Shown here: positions 1 through 7,236 of the stretch, piece by piece
Position numbering within the stretch: the stretch's first letter is position 1
How the letters are laid out: every line of letters starts with the position of its first letter
Translations under genes and position numbers: made by a program
NCBI GenBank assembly: GCA_028705785.1
Contig: JAQWCT010000102.1
Span: 1-8,885 of the forward strand
Direction of reading: 5' to 3'
DNA: 8,885 nucleotides
Source: Sulfurospirillaceae bacterium
GTDB lineage: Bacteria; Campylobacterota; Campylobacteria; Campylobacterales; Sulfurospirillaceae
Notes under the pieces: generated by a model
What the model saw: the letters and a program-made list of their open reading frames with translations, nothing else
What the model was told of the DNA's origin: nothing
Databases searched by the model: none

Positions 1-450
1 TAAGTTGGTTTGATCTGAAATATCCTTGATAAGTGTTATAACACTTGCTATTTCATCGACACTTCGGTGAAGATTTTCTGCAAGGCCTCGTGATTCGATG
101 GAGGATTGCAAAATATGGGCAAGTAAGGAGAGAAGTTCATTAGAGATTTGATCCAATGAAGCAATACGATTGACGGTAGTTTCACTAATATTTGCGATTT
201 CCTTTGAATCTTCAAGATTACGCTCTATATCGCCTTGTATCTCTTTCACACTTCCTCTACAGCCATTTAACATACTATTGACCAGTTCTGTTTTAAGTTT
301 ATTTTCATTTGCAATATTATTGGCTGAGAGCTCTTTTTGATGAAAAACATCGATTTGTTCTTTGAGTTTTTCTACTTCGTTTTGTAATGCTAAATTTTCT
401 TTTTCTAAACGCCCATTTACTTCTTCCAATGCCCTACTTTTTCCAAACAC
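1..450 (-). CDS. Soluble methyl-accepting chemotaxis protein (TlpD-like), 5' part only
   Basis: The frame stays open for 150 codons from GTG at 450 to the window edge, so the C-terminal part is missing. The visible protein starts (M)FGKSRALEEVNGRLEKEN, a charged coiled-coil start like the MFGNK start I recall for Helicobacter TlpD. It has no membrane segment, so it should be a cytoplasmic receptor. The last visible residues, IKDISDQTNL, are the beginning of the conserved MCP signalling tip (normally continuing LALNAAIEAARAG), which contacts CheA and CheW. GTG at 450 is preferred because AAAAGGGG lies 5 nt upstream. An in-frame ATG at 468 would add six residues but has no ribosome binding site. 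Relatives of this length often end in a zinc-binding CZB domain, but that part cannot be seen here. The ligand is unknown; TlpD relatives sense redox or energy state, which is only a family hint. Confidence 0.88.
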   Translation of the reverse strand, partial: MFGKSRALEEVNGRLEKENLALQNEVEKLKEQIDVFHQKELSANNIANENKLKTELVNSMLNGCRGSVKEIQGDIERNLEDSKEIANISETTVNRIASLDQISNELLSLLAHILQSSIESRGLAENLHRSVDEIASVITLIKDISDQTNL

Positions 451-483
451 CCATGCCCCTTTTATCATTATTTGTTATTATTC

Positions 484-511
484 ATTCTAGCATATTTTTT
501 TCTTTTCACAA
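484..511 (-). promoter_or_regulatory. Sigma-70 type promoter of the chemoreceptor gene
   Basis: Read on the minus strand, TTGTGA (511-506) is followed after 16 nt by TAGAAT (489-484). The -10 is preceded by TGC, an extended -10 pattern (TGnTAGAAT). Transcription would start near 477, giving a leader of about 27 nt before the GTG start. I see no FliA-type or sigma-54-type box, although many flagellar and chemotaxis genes of this phylum use those. Inferred from sequence only. Confidence 0.55.
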
Positions 512-578
512 TCATATTACCTAGAAAATGACGAATAAAATATTTTTGTGGGAAAATTAAGCAAACTATTTTAAGAGT

Positions 579-629
579 AAAAAAGGCAGGAATAAACTAT
601 AAAAGTTTTATTTCCATTACTCCTGCCTT
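579..629 (-). terminator. Rho-independent terminator after the thioferritin gene
   Basis: Perfect 9-bp inverted repeat: AAGGCAGGA at 583-591 and TCCTGCCTT at 621-629. On the minus strand the stem starts six nt after the TAA stop of the ferritin-like gene and is followed by six Ts (584-579). The 29-nt loop is AT-rich and long for a terminator, but it can fold further through AATAAA/TTTTATT pairing. On the plus strand the T tract is poor, so it acts mainly for the minus-strand unit. It ends the ferritin transcript and isolates the chemoreceptor promoter behind it. Confidence 0.85.
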
Positions 630-634
630 ATTTA

Positions 635-1150
635 TTAGCGTAGGTTTTTTTTGATATCGTTGATAAATTCTGTAATATCATCGTGTAAAGACTGTAAATC
701 TTCTTCATGTTCGACTTCATCTGCAAGGATTTGTGACACCATATCGTAGGTGACGATGTCTTTATTGCGGGTCATATCTACAATATCTGAATAGGTCGAA
801 ATGGCACATTGTTCGCCTTTTATGGCATCTTTTAAGATGGCAACCACATCAAAATCATTCGGTGCATCGTAACCACAGTGTGTTTGCACTAACCAATCGC
901 TCGGATGAAGTAAAGGTGTACCGCCTAATTGGATAATACGGTCAGCTATCATCGTAGCGTGACGCAACTCATCGGCTGCATGTAAAACCAACTCACCCAT
1001 CACCGCATCTTTCATCAAACCTTTAATCACTTTTGATTCGATAAAATACTGATAATAAGCTAACCATTCATCCGCATAAGCACGGTTTAATTTATTGATA
1101 ACTTCACTAACTTCAATACCTTTAATAATCGAATTTCCAACTCTTGCCAT
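635..1150 (-). CDS. Dps-like thioferritin (DPSL), ferritin-like iron/peroxide protein
   Basis: The 171-residue protein is a four-helix ferritin-like domain. The di-iron ligand pattern is complete: E28, E61 with H64 (ELRH), E113, and E145 with H148 (EVEH). Two cysteines, C92 (THCGYD) and C115 (GEQCAISTY), match the conserved Cys pair near the metal site that defines the DPSL or thioferritin branch known from Sulfolobus and Bacteroides fragilis. The stretch GEQCAISTYSDIVDMT is very close to the archaeal form as I remember it. Family members form 12-subunit cages and oxidise Fe(II) with hydrogen peroxide, limiting Fenton damage. The ATG at 1150 has AAAGGAGT five to six nt upstream. It lies 69 bp after thiM on the same strand with no terminator between, so thi read-through is possible, but a likely -10 of its own is present. 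Database names would probably be bacterioferritin or ferritin-like protein; the Cys pair argues for thioferritin. Confidence 0.9.
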   Translation of the reverse strand: MARVGNSIIKGIEVSEVINKLNRAYADEWLAYYQYFIESKVIKGLMKDAVMGELVLHAADELRHATMIADRIIQLGGTPLLHPSDWLVQTHCGYDAPNDFDVVAILKDAIKGEQCAISTYSDIVDMTRNKDIVTYDMVSQILADEVEHEEDLQSLHDDITEFINDIKKNLR

Positions 1151-1176
1151 AAATACTCCTTTTATTGATATGGAAA

Positions 1177-1182
1177 ATTGTA
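1177..1182 (-). promoter_or_regulatory. Candidate -10 box for the thioferritin gene
   Basis: TACAAT on the minus strand (1182-1177) is the same hexamer as the -10 of the thi operon. It would start RNA near 1170 and leave a leader of about 20 nt. The spacing-matched -35 position holds TATCTC, which is a poor match, and the DNA further upstream is very AT-rich. Weak -35 boxes are usual in Campylobacterota. Peroxide or iron control by PerR or Fur would be expected for such a gene, but I see no convincing operator. Confidence 0.4.
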
Positions 1183-1219
1183 CTCCTTGGAAGATAAGAG
1201 AGATATTAAATAATAATTT

Positions 1220-2038
1220 TTATTGATTAGCTAAGGCTATCTTTCCTTTTTCTCTAAATTCATCACTACTCATTACGCTAATAGCATCCATCAAATAGAC
1301 TTTAAAGCTTCCTATTCCCTCACCTATTTTGAGTTTACATGTAGCATTTTCTCCAGCGATACTCATACTCCAAATACCTGCTATAGCACTTACATGTGGC
1401 TTACTACCAGCACCCAAAAAACTTCCGATAAGAGAACTGGTCATACATCCAGTACCTGTCACTTTTGTCAGATTGATATCACCATTATCTAGTTCATAAG
1501 TTTGAATACCATCGGAGACAATATCTGTTTTCCCAGTAATGGCAATCGTACAAGCTAGTTTAAGTGCCAGTGCTTTGGCGATTTTGACACCATCGCTTTC
1601 ATCATCAATCGAGTCAACACCAGAACTTTTAGCTTCCAATCCTGCAATAGTTTTTATCTCTGCCATGTTGCCCCGAATCACGCTAAACTTGACCTCTTTA
1701 AGAAGCGTAGAGACACTTTCAAAACGAAAAGGTGTTGCACCGATGCCTACTGGGTCAAGTAAAACGGGAATACTTTTGGCATTGGCTACCTTACCAGCTT
1801 CTATCATAGAAAGAAGTGTTCGCTCATTGCCTGTACCGATATTTAAAACCAAAGCATTACAGATGCTGACCATATCGCCCATTTCTTTAAACTCATCTGC
1901 CATCACAGGACTCGCACCTATGGCTAAAACGACATTGGCACAGTCATTGACCGTGACATAATTGGTGATGTGGTGGACGAGTGGTTTCTTTACATGTAAA
2001 GTATTTAATGCCTCATTTATTTGCTCTCTAATATCCAT
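1220..2038 (-). CDS. thiM: Hydroxyethylthiazole kinase ThiM
   Basis: ThiM phosphorylates 4-methyl-5-(2-hydroxyethyl)thiazole with ATP in the thiamin salvage pathway, in the cytoplasm as a trimer. The 272-residue protein has the family's usual length and its motifs in order: HHITNYVTVNDCAN near residues 22-35, GASPVMADE at 41-49, LDPVGIGAT at 94-102, RGNMAEI at 122-128, ITGKTD at 168-173, and VTGTGCMTS at 193-201 with the catalytic Cys198. The ATG at 2038 lies inside the end of cytX (22-bp overlap). The ribosome binding site is weak (GAGTGA), so translation is probably coupled to cytX. It is the last thi gene of the riboswitch-controlled unit. Two TACATGTA octamers lie inside it, at 1336 and 1991. 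Confidence 0.96.
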   Translation of the reverse strand: MDIREQINEALNTLHVKKPLVHHITNYVTVNDCANVVLAIGASPVMADEFKEMGDMVSICNALVLNIGTGNERTLLSMIEAGKVANAKSIPVLLDPVGIGATPFRFESVSTLLKEVKFSVIRGNMAEIKTIAGLEAKSSGVDSIDDESDGVKIAKALALKLACTIAITGKTDIVSDGIQTYELDNGDINLTKVTGTGCMTSSLIGSFLGAGSKPHVSAIAGIWSMSIAGENATCKLKIGEGIGSFKVYLMDAISVMSSDEFREKGKIALANQ

Positions 2039-3228
2039 TTTTCACTCACTTTTTTAGTTAAGATAAACAGTACAGCCGTACACATCATCGTTGGCAAGGT
2101 AGAACCTAAGATAAAATCTAACTTGATAAATTGATAATACAGATAAACACCCACCGCCCAAACCACAAAAGCGCCTACATGTAAAGCCAATGTCGGCTCA
2201 ATCTTCTCTTTTTTAAAGATAAAATAATCACTCAGTACTATCGCAAAAAGCGGTCCAAAGACTGAGCCTATAGCATATAAAAAGTTTTCATACTGTTCTA
2301 TGGGCGTCAAAATCGCCACACCTAAACCAATGAGTGCCATCACCAAAGCTACTTTTTTTTCATTTAACTGAGGAAAGACATTGAGGAGTGTAACACCTGC
2401 TGAGTAAGCATCTAAAAAAGTTGTCGTCACAGTCGAGAGTATCACAATGGACAGAGCTAAAAAGCCAAGATTAAGCGCTAGCATCATACTGCCGACATCA
2501 GCCTCTTTGGCATATAAAGCGATAGCAAGACCGATGGTATACATCAGTGTACTGCCTACAAAATACCCTACAAAACTCCCTATCAATCCAGATTTTTTAT
2601 CCTTAGCAAACCGCGTATAATCACTAATGAGTGGAAGCCAAGAAAGAGGCATAATGATGCTTAACTCCAACGCTGAGCCAAAAGACATCTCACCGGTACT
2701 CACACTACTAAAAACACTTTGTTCGCTAAAGACAACACCACACAAGACCATTGTTAAGACCAAAAGTAAGAGAACAGCCAAAACATTGAGTTTAGTAAAT
2801 CCCTCTTTTCCCAACACTATCCACAAAGCTATCATAGCACCTATACCAACCGACCAAAGCGTGATATTATCCACACCAAAAAGTGCGATGCTTAGCGTAT
2901 TGGCGGCGCGACCTCCAGAGATGATCATCACAGCCGTCCATCCGATAAGTTGTAAAACATTGAGCAATGAAAAAAGGTAAGAGCCATAAGTCCCAAAGGA
3001 AATTCGTGTCGACATGATGGCAGGAAGTTTACTTTTTGCCCCGATATAACCGCCTAGAATGAGAATCAACCCTCCGATGAGATGCCCAAGCACAATAGCT
3101 TTAAATCCATCCCAAAATCCCAAAGGCGCTAAAAGTCCTCCTGTAAAAATCTCTGCTAAGGAGATGGCCGCACCAAACCATAAAGCTAAAAATGCAAAAC
3201 CACTCAAATTTGTTTTATCTTTATTCAT
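2017..3228 (-). CDS. cytX: NCS1-family permease CytX, probable hydroxymethylpyrimidine importer
   Basis: This is a hydrophobic 403-residue protein with about 12 membrane segments. Its N-terminal part, LALWFGAAISLAEIFTGG and the GKSKLP/STRISFGTYGS-type loops, is typical of the cytosine/purine permease (NCS1) family. The CytX branch is repeatedly found with thi genes and TPP riboswitches and is assigned to uptake of HMP or a related thiamin pyrimidine. That substrate comes from genomic context and is not proven by the sequence. The start is set at ATG 3228, because AGGAG lies six nt upstream; a GTG directly before it (3231) is only three nt from that site. The start overlaps the end of thiD by 8 bp and the stop lies within thiM, so the three genes are translationally coupled. 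Confidence 0.9.
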   Translation of the reverse strand: MNKDKTNLSGFAFLALWFGAAISLAEIFTGGLLAPLGFWDGFKAIVLGHLIGGLILILGGYIGAKSKLPAIMSTRISFGTYGSYLFSLLNVLQLIGWTAVMIISGGRAANTLSIALFGVDNITLWSVGIGAMIALWIVLGKEGFTKLNVLAVLLLLVLTMVLCGVVFSEQSVFSSVSTGEMSFGSALELSIIMPLSWLPLISDYTRFAKDKKSGLIGSFVGYFVGSTLMYTIGLAIALYAKEADVGSMMLALNLGFLALSIVILSTVTTTFLDAYSAGVTLLNVFPQLNEKKVALVMALIGLGVAILTPIEQYENFLYAIGSVFGPLFAIVLSDYFIFKKEKIEPTLALHVGAFVVWAVGVYLYYQFIKLDFILGSTLPTMMCTAVLFILTKKVSEKWILESK

Positions 3229-4027
3229 CACTCACTCCTGCTTTTTTATATAGTTCATAAAAATGGTGAACAGGTCCTACGCCGTGTCCGATGGAAAATC
3301 CATGCTTGATGGCTTTTTCGATATACGCTTTAGCCATTCCCACAGCATCCCTTACATGTAAGCCTTTAGCAAGATTGGCAGCGATAGCTGAGGAGATGGT
3401 ACAGCCTGTTCCATGCGTATTAATCGTCTCAAACCGTTTACCCTCAAAGATGTAAAATTCATTGCCATCATACAAAACATCCGTCGCATCATCGGCTAAG
3501 TGACCGCCTTTGACCAACACATATTGGCACCCAAGTTTGTGTAAATCAATGGCTGCTCTTTTCATACCATCTAAATCATCAATTGTATAACCAACGATGA
3601 CTTCAGCTTCTGGGAGATTTGGTGTAATGAGCGTAGCCATAGGTAATAAAATTTCTATCAAAGCTTTTTTAGCCTCAGGTTGCAAAAGGTCATAGCCACT
3701 TTTAGAAATCATCACGGGGTCTATGACTAGAGGAGGAAGGGAATATTTTTTGAGTGCTTGTGCGATGATTTCTATCGTTTGGGGTCTTGAGACCATACCA
3801 ATTTTAATCGCATCTACTTCAATGTCATCGAAAATGGCTTCTATTTGATGCGCGATAACCGAGGGATTGATATCTTGTACATCAAAAACTCCTTGGGTAT
3901 TTTGAGCGGTCACAGCGGTAATAACACTCATACCATAAGTTCCATGTGCGCTAAAAGCTTTCAAATCGGCTTGAATGCCAGCTCCACCGCAACTATCTGA
4001 GCCTGCAATCGTTAAACAATGTTTCAT
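3221..4027 (-). CDS. thiD: Hydroxymethylpyrimidine / phosphomethylpyrimidine kinase ThiD
   Basis: ThiD phosphorylates HMP to HMP-P and then to HMP-PP, the pyrimidine substrate of thiamin phosphate synthase. The 268-residue ribokinase-fold protein has normal length. Visible motifs are IAGSDSCGGAGIQADLK at residues 7-23 (substrate-binding start), IKIGM at 74-78, IDPVMISKSG at 102-111, TPNLPEAE at 135-142, VKGGH at 172-176, and THGTGCTISSA at 204-214, whose GTGC anion hole carries Cys209. It is first in the operon, 84 nt after the aptamer. ATG 4027 is preceded by TAGGAAAA, so this is the start the riboswitch would control. No fused ThiE domain is present, so the condensing enzyme must be encoded elsewhere. 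Confidence 0.97.
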   Translation of the reverse strand: MKHCLTIAGSDSCGGAGIQADLKAFSAHGTYGMSVITAVTAQNTQGVFDVQDINPSVIAHQIEAIFDDIEVDAIKIGMVSRPQTIEIIAQALKKYSLPPLVIDPVMISKSGYDLLQPEAKKALIEILLPMATLITPNLPEAEVIVGYTIDDLDGMKRAAIDLHKLGCQYVLVKGGHLADDATDVLYDGNEFYIFEGKRFETINTHGTGCTISSAIAANLAKGLHVRDAVGMAKAYIEKAIKHGFSIGHGVGPVHHFYELYKKAGVSDE

Positions 4028-4030
4028 AAA

Positions 4031-4044
4031 TTTTCCTACATGTA
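4031..4044 (-). promoter_or_regulatory. Ribosome binding site of thiD with adjoining TACATGTA palindrome
   Basis: On the minus strand TACATGTA (4044-4037) runs straight into the Shine-Dalgarno GTAGGAAAA, about seven nt before the thiD ATG. The eight bases GTAGGAAA also form the 3' end of the TPP aptamer core (4118-4111). The upstream stretch UUUUUC (about 4057-4052) could pair with GGAAAA of the Shine-Dalgarno. This is a possible translational off-state; the pairing is inferred and not folded by program. Confidence 0.5.
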
Positions 4045-4108
4045 AAGATGAAAAAGTTAGTGGGAGAGATGAGAAAGAGGAGAAACAAAAGTTTCAAAGT
4101 GGGTTTGG

Positions 4109-4198
4109 GCTTTCCTACGCTGGCATTATCCAGATCAGGTCAAGGGTCAAAGAATCACCATTCTTTATCTCAGCTGGTTCTACCAGCACTCCTAGCAC
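4109..4198 (-). ncRNA. TPP (thiamin pyrophosphate) riboswitch, THI element
   Basis: The minus strand has the signature parts of the TPP aptamer in order. They are a GGAGTGC segment near 4193-4187 (commonly GGGGTGC), a GCTGG/CCAGC helix (4187-4173), the invariant CTGAGA (4173-4168), an optional 7-bp hairpin AAAGAAT/ATTCTTT (4166-4149), ACCCTTGACCTGATCTGG, and the hairpin CTGG-ATAATG-CCAG followed by CGTAGG (down to 4114). The closing helix P1 is short and imperfect. It lies directly upstream of thiD, so TPP binding should repress thiD-cytX-thiM. No terminator with a U run follows, which suggests control of translation initiation. The class is certain; the mechanism is inferred. Confidence 0.97.
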
Positions 4199-4216
4199 TA
4201 AAATTATCGTGAGTGG

Positions 4217-4245
4217 ATTGTACAGTGATTTTTCAAAATTTTCAA
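4217..4245 (-). promoter_or_regulatory. Promoter of the thi operon
   Basis: On the minus strand TTGAAA (4245-4240) and TACAAT (4222-4217) are separated by exactly 17 nt, a near-consensus sigma-70 arrangement. Transcription would start about ten nt before the riboswitch aptamer. The -35 box contains the TGA stop codon (4244-4242) of the upstream GGDEF-EAL gene, so the two units share bases and no terminator fits between them. Confidence 0.75.
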
Positions 4246-7190
4246 GTTCGTGTTTTCAACCATTGTTTAAAATCTTTGAGATTCATAGGTTTTGCATAAA
4301 GATAACCTTGCCCCTCTTCACATTCATGTGTTGCAAGGTAGGTTTCTTGCTCTTTTGTTTCGATACCCTCAGCCAAAGTAGACATTTTCATATTGCGTGC
4401 AAGATTGATAATAGAATTAACAATCGCACAGGCATCTTCTTGCTCTGGAATATCTTTAACAAAAGACATATCGACTTTCAGTTTGTTGATAGGAAGTTTG
4501 CGTAGATAACTCAAAGAAGAGTGTCCCGTACCAAAATCATCAATGGCGATACTCACACCCAGTCGCTTCATACTTTGAAGAAGCTCAATCCATCTTTGTG
4601 GGTCATTCATAATGAATGATTCTGTCACTTCCATCTCTAGCGAGCTTGGATTGATTTGCGTTTCAGCGATAATATTTTTAAGGGTCAATAAAAAATCACT
4701 GTATTCTATTTGTACACCTGAGATATTAACAGAGACTTTAAAATCACCCATTCCCTCTTTTTGAAGCCCCACTAAATCAATTGCCGCTTGTCTTAAGATA
4801 AATGAGCCTATATCAATAATGAGCCGTGTCTCTTCCGCAAAACCGATAAACCTCCCCGGCGCTAAAATGCCCTCACTCGGATGATTCCAGCGTATCAAGG
4901 CTTCTGCACCAATGACTTTTCCTGTTTGCAAGTTGATTTGGGGTTGATAATACACTAAAAATTGTTTTTCTTTAATGGCTTCACGAAGGGCATTTTCCAT
5001 GCCAATGCGCTCATAAGATGCTATTGTCATATCAATGGTATAAAAAGCATAAGTATTTTTGCCTAAATCTTTAGCTTTATACATCGCGGCATCTGCATTT
5101 TTAATCAGCGTTTCACTCTCCAACCCATGGTCAGGATAAACACTAATGCCTATACTAGCAGAGAGAAAAAACTTCTGCTCTTTACACATGAAAGGCTGGA
5201 CAAATACATTTTGAATTTTGCCAATAATGGCACTGATTTCTACATTAGATTTAATATTTTCAATGAGTAAAATAAATTCATCACCACCGATTCTCGAAAG
5301 CGTATCAGAACTTCTAATGACCTCTTGAACACGCATAGCAACCTGTTGTAAAATATCATCACCATAGGAGTGCCCAAAACTATCATTGATTTTTTTAAAA
5401 TTGTCAAGATCAATAAAACAAATCGCCAATAGGCTATTGTGTCTCACACTATTTTTAATTGCATGTGAGATACGGTCATTAAGAAAAATTCTGTTTGGGA
5501 GTCCTGTTAAAGCATCATTATGTGCTAAAAATTCCAACTCTTTTTCTGAGGCAATGAGCCTGTCTTCATTGGCTTTTTTTTCGGTAATATCACGGGCTGA
5601 AACCGTGTAAGCTTCAATACTTCCATCTTCTTCGCTTGCATAAGGGAAATATTTGGTATGTAAATATCGCATACCTTCAGCTGATTTGACCCAATACTCA
5701 TTTTCAAAACTCTCCCCACCAAGAACTCTATCGCTTGATTTTTTGAGGTTTTCTTCAAAGTATTGCTCTCCAAAAAGTTCAGGCATACTGTGTCCTAATA
5801 TCTCTTCTTTAGGTTTATTAAAAAACTGAAGATATCCTTCACTAATGGCTAGATAAACATAATTTGTATCAATCAATGCGAGCAAATCATCTGAGTTTGA
5901 AACGATTTTTTTATATTGTGCTAAGTTTTTATTGATGGCTAATTTGGCTTGAAGCATCGTATTGGCATGTCTTGCTAATTCATCAAATTCTCTAAATTTA
6001 ATGCTTTTCAGGTCGATGATTTCATCTTTATTGGAGAGTGAATCAAAAAATTCTGTAAATGTTTTAAAATCTCTTTTGATTTTACGACTCAAATAAAGAT
6101 AGAAAAAAACTAAAACGATACTAAACGAAAGAACCAAAAGAACTATCGAAAAAATTGTTTTTTGAAGTTCTTGTTTGATTTCTTTTTCAAGCTTTGCTAT
6201 TTCATGGTCAACATCTTCTAAAAAAATGCCCGCCCCTACATACCAATGCCAATCAGGAATCCCCACGACATAACTGAGTTTATTAATATTTCGCTCTCCA
6301 CGCAAGGGAGGCATAACATACTCTACAAAACCTCCACCATTTTGCGCTGTTTCAATCAATTCTTGAACAATCAACTTACCATTTTTATCTGTGACATGAT
6401 ACATGTTTTTATTTTTTGAAGGATAAGTCAAAGATAAACCACTCCATTCTCCAATAAAAATATAGTTATTATTGTCTTTGTCGAATTGAAGTCTATTTTC
6501 GTCGTTGGCAATTTCTACCTTTGCCTTCACTTCAAGATCATCAAGATACAATCCTGTACCAATAATCCAACCATAAGGTTCAAAAAGTTTTAAAAAGGTA
6601 ATTTTTTTAAAATCTTCTCTAACTTCTTCTGGCTTACTCCATGCGTATTCATAAAAACCTTCGTTGGAACTTTTAACAACATCAATCATCCCTTTGACGA
6701 TATATCTTCCCTCACTATTTTGTAAAGGTAACATATTTTTACCTTCCATTTGAGGTTTATCCGAGAAAAGCATTTCGACACCATCAAGTCTCGTGATAAA
6801 ATAATATCCTTTACCATTTTCATACCTTAGGGTTCTTAGTGCTTCAATGATAATTTCTTGGATTTGTTCATCTGTTTTGATATCTTTATATTTCATATAC
6901 AAATCATTGGCAAACTTATGGGCTTCCTTGACGCGTAACTTGACCATGTCTTGTGTCTGCGCATAGGCTTGTACTCTTTTAATATTGATATAATCAACAA
7001 ATCGCGCTACTTCATTTTGAAGCATTTTTTTCTTCGAATCTAAATATTCAATTTGGAGTTTTTGGGCATCTTTTTCAAAGCGAGTGTATGTTTGATAAGC
7101 AATAAAACTAATAAAAATAGCCGTAAAACTCACAAACATAATAAAAGCAACGATATGAAAATAATCAAACAAGCTAAGCTTTTGTTTCAT
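4242..7190 (-). CDS. Membrane sensor with double Cache, PAS, GGDEF and EAL domains (c-di-GMP turnover)
   Basis: The 982-residue inner-membrane protein has a first membrane helix at about 12-33. A periplasmic region follows (about 34-345) with two Cache-like repeats, marked by GKGYYFITRLDG and PYGWIIGTGLY, then IPDWHWYVGAGIF. A second membrane helix lies at about 346-368. Inside are a HAMP-like linker, a PAS domain (about 425-540), GGDEF (about 555-715) and EAL (about 730-980). The cyclase site is intact (GGDEF at 635-639), and the inhibitory I-site RSSD (626-629) sits the canonical five residues before it. The phosphodiesterase site also looks intact: E763 of EAL, N822, E854 (EVTE), D884-D885 in DDFGTG, K905, E941 and Q961. 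It may therefore both make and degrade c-di-GMP, switched by a small molecule sensed outside. ATG 7190 has a strong AGGAGGT five to six nt upstream. It lies 46 bp after the antiporter gene on the same strand. The ligand is unknown. Confidence 0.95.
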   Translation of the reverse strand: MKQKLSLFDYFHIVAFIMFVSFTAIFISFIAYQTYTRFEKDAQKLQIEYLDSKKKMLQNEVARFVDYINIKRVQAYAQTQDMVKLRVKEAHKFANDLYMKYKDIKTDEQIQEIIIEALRTLRYENGKGYYFITRLDGVEMLFSDKPQMEGKNMLPLQNSEGRYIVKGMIDVVKSSNEGFYEYAWSKPEEVREDFKKITFLKLFEPYGWIIGTGLYLDDLEVKAKVEIANDENRLQFDKDNNNYIFIGEWSGLSLTYPSKNKNMYHVTDKNGKLIVQELIETAQNGGGFVEYVMPPLRGERNINKLSYVVGIPDWHWYVGAGIFLEDVDHEIAKLEKEIKQELQKTIFSIVLLVLSFSIVLVFFYLYLSRKIKRDFKTFTEFFDSLSNKDEIIDLKSIKFREFDELARHANTMLQAKLAINKNLAQYKKIVSNSDDLLALIDTNYVYLAISEGYLQFFNKPKEEILGHSMPELFGEQYFEENLKKSSDRVLGGESFENEYWVKSAEGMRYLHTKYFPYASEEDGSIEAYTVSARDITEKKANEDRLIASEKELEFLAHNDALTGLPNRIFLNDRISHAIKNSVRHNSLLAICFIDLDNFKKINDSFGHSYGDDILQQVAMRVQEVIRSSDTLSRIGGDEFILLIENIKSNVEISAIIGKIQNVFVQPFMCKEQKFFLSASIGISVYPDHGLESETLIKNADAAMYKAKDLGKNTYAFYTIDMTIASYERIGMENALREAIKEKQFLVYYQPQINLQTGKVIGAEALIRWNHPSEGILAPGRFIGFAEETRLIIDIGSFILRQAAIDLVGLQKEGMGDFKVSVNISGVQIEYSDFLLTLKNIIAETQINPSSLEMEVTESFIMNDPQRWIELLQSMKRLGVSIAIDDFGTGHSSLSYLRKLPINKLKVDMSFVKDIPEQEDACAIVNSIINLARNMKMSTLAEGIETKEQETYLATHECEEGQGYLYAKPMNLKDFKQWLKTRT

Positions 7191-7215
7191 GATTACCTCC
7201 TATCCATTCTAAGAT

Positions 7216-7221
7216 ATTATA
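7216..7221 (-). promoter_or_regulatory. Possible -10 box before the GGDEF-EAL gene
   Basis: A perfect TATAAT on the minus strand (7221-7216) would start RNA near 7209, about 19 nt before the ATG. No spacing-matched -35 is present; a TTGACT at 7230-7225 is too close to serve. The region is AT-rich, so chance matches are easy. The gene may instead be co-transcribed with the antiporter gene. Confidence 0.35.
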
Positions 7222-7236
7222 TTAAGTCAAGTTATT

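Noticed and set aside
452..468. ATG at 468 (in frame) or at 454 (out of frame) as start of the chemoreceptor
   Set aside because: ATG 468 has no Shine-Dalgarno; the frame of ATG 454 soon stops. GTG 450 has AAGGGG at good distance and gives a TlpD-like first residue pattern.
1201..1220. AT-rich stretch before the thioferritin gene as a PerR or Fur box
   Set aside because: It matches neither consensus well and lacks clear dyad symmetry, although peroxide control would make sense biologically.
1539..1961. Plus-strand open frame of 140 codons inside thiM
   Set aside because: Antisense to clear ThiM motifs, with low-complexity Ser/Leu/Thr composition; a shadow frame.
4082..4095. Hairpin GAAAC-TTTT-GTTTC after the TPP aptamer as an intrinsic terminator
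   Set aside because: Only five mostly AT bp and no U run behind it on the minus strand.
3975..4505. Plus-strand open frame of 176 codons across thiD, the riboswitch and the EAL end
   Set aside because: It runs antisense to three well-supported features, has no ribosome binding site and resembles no protein; it is a shadow frame.
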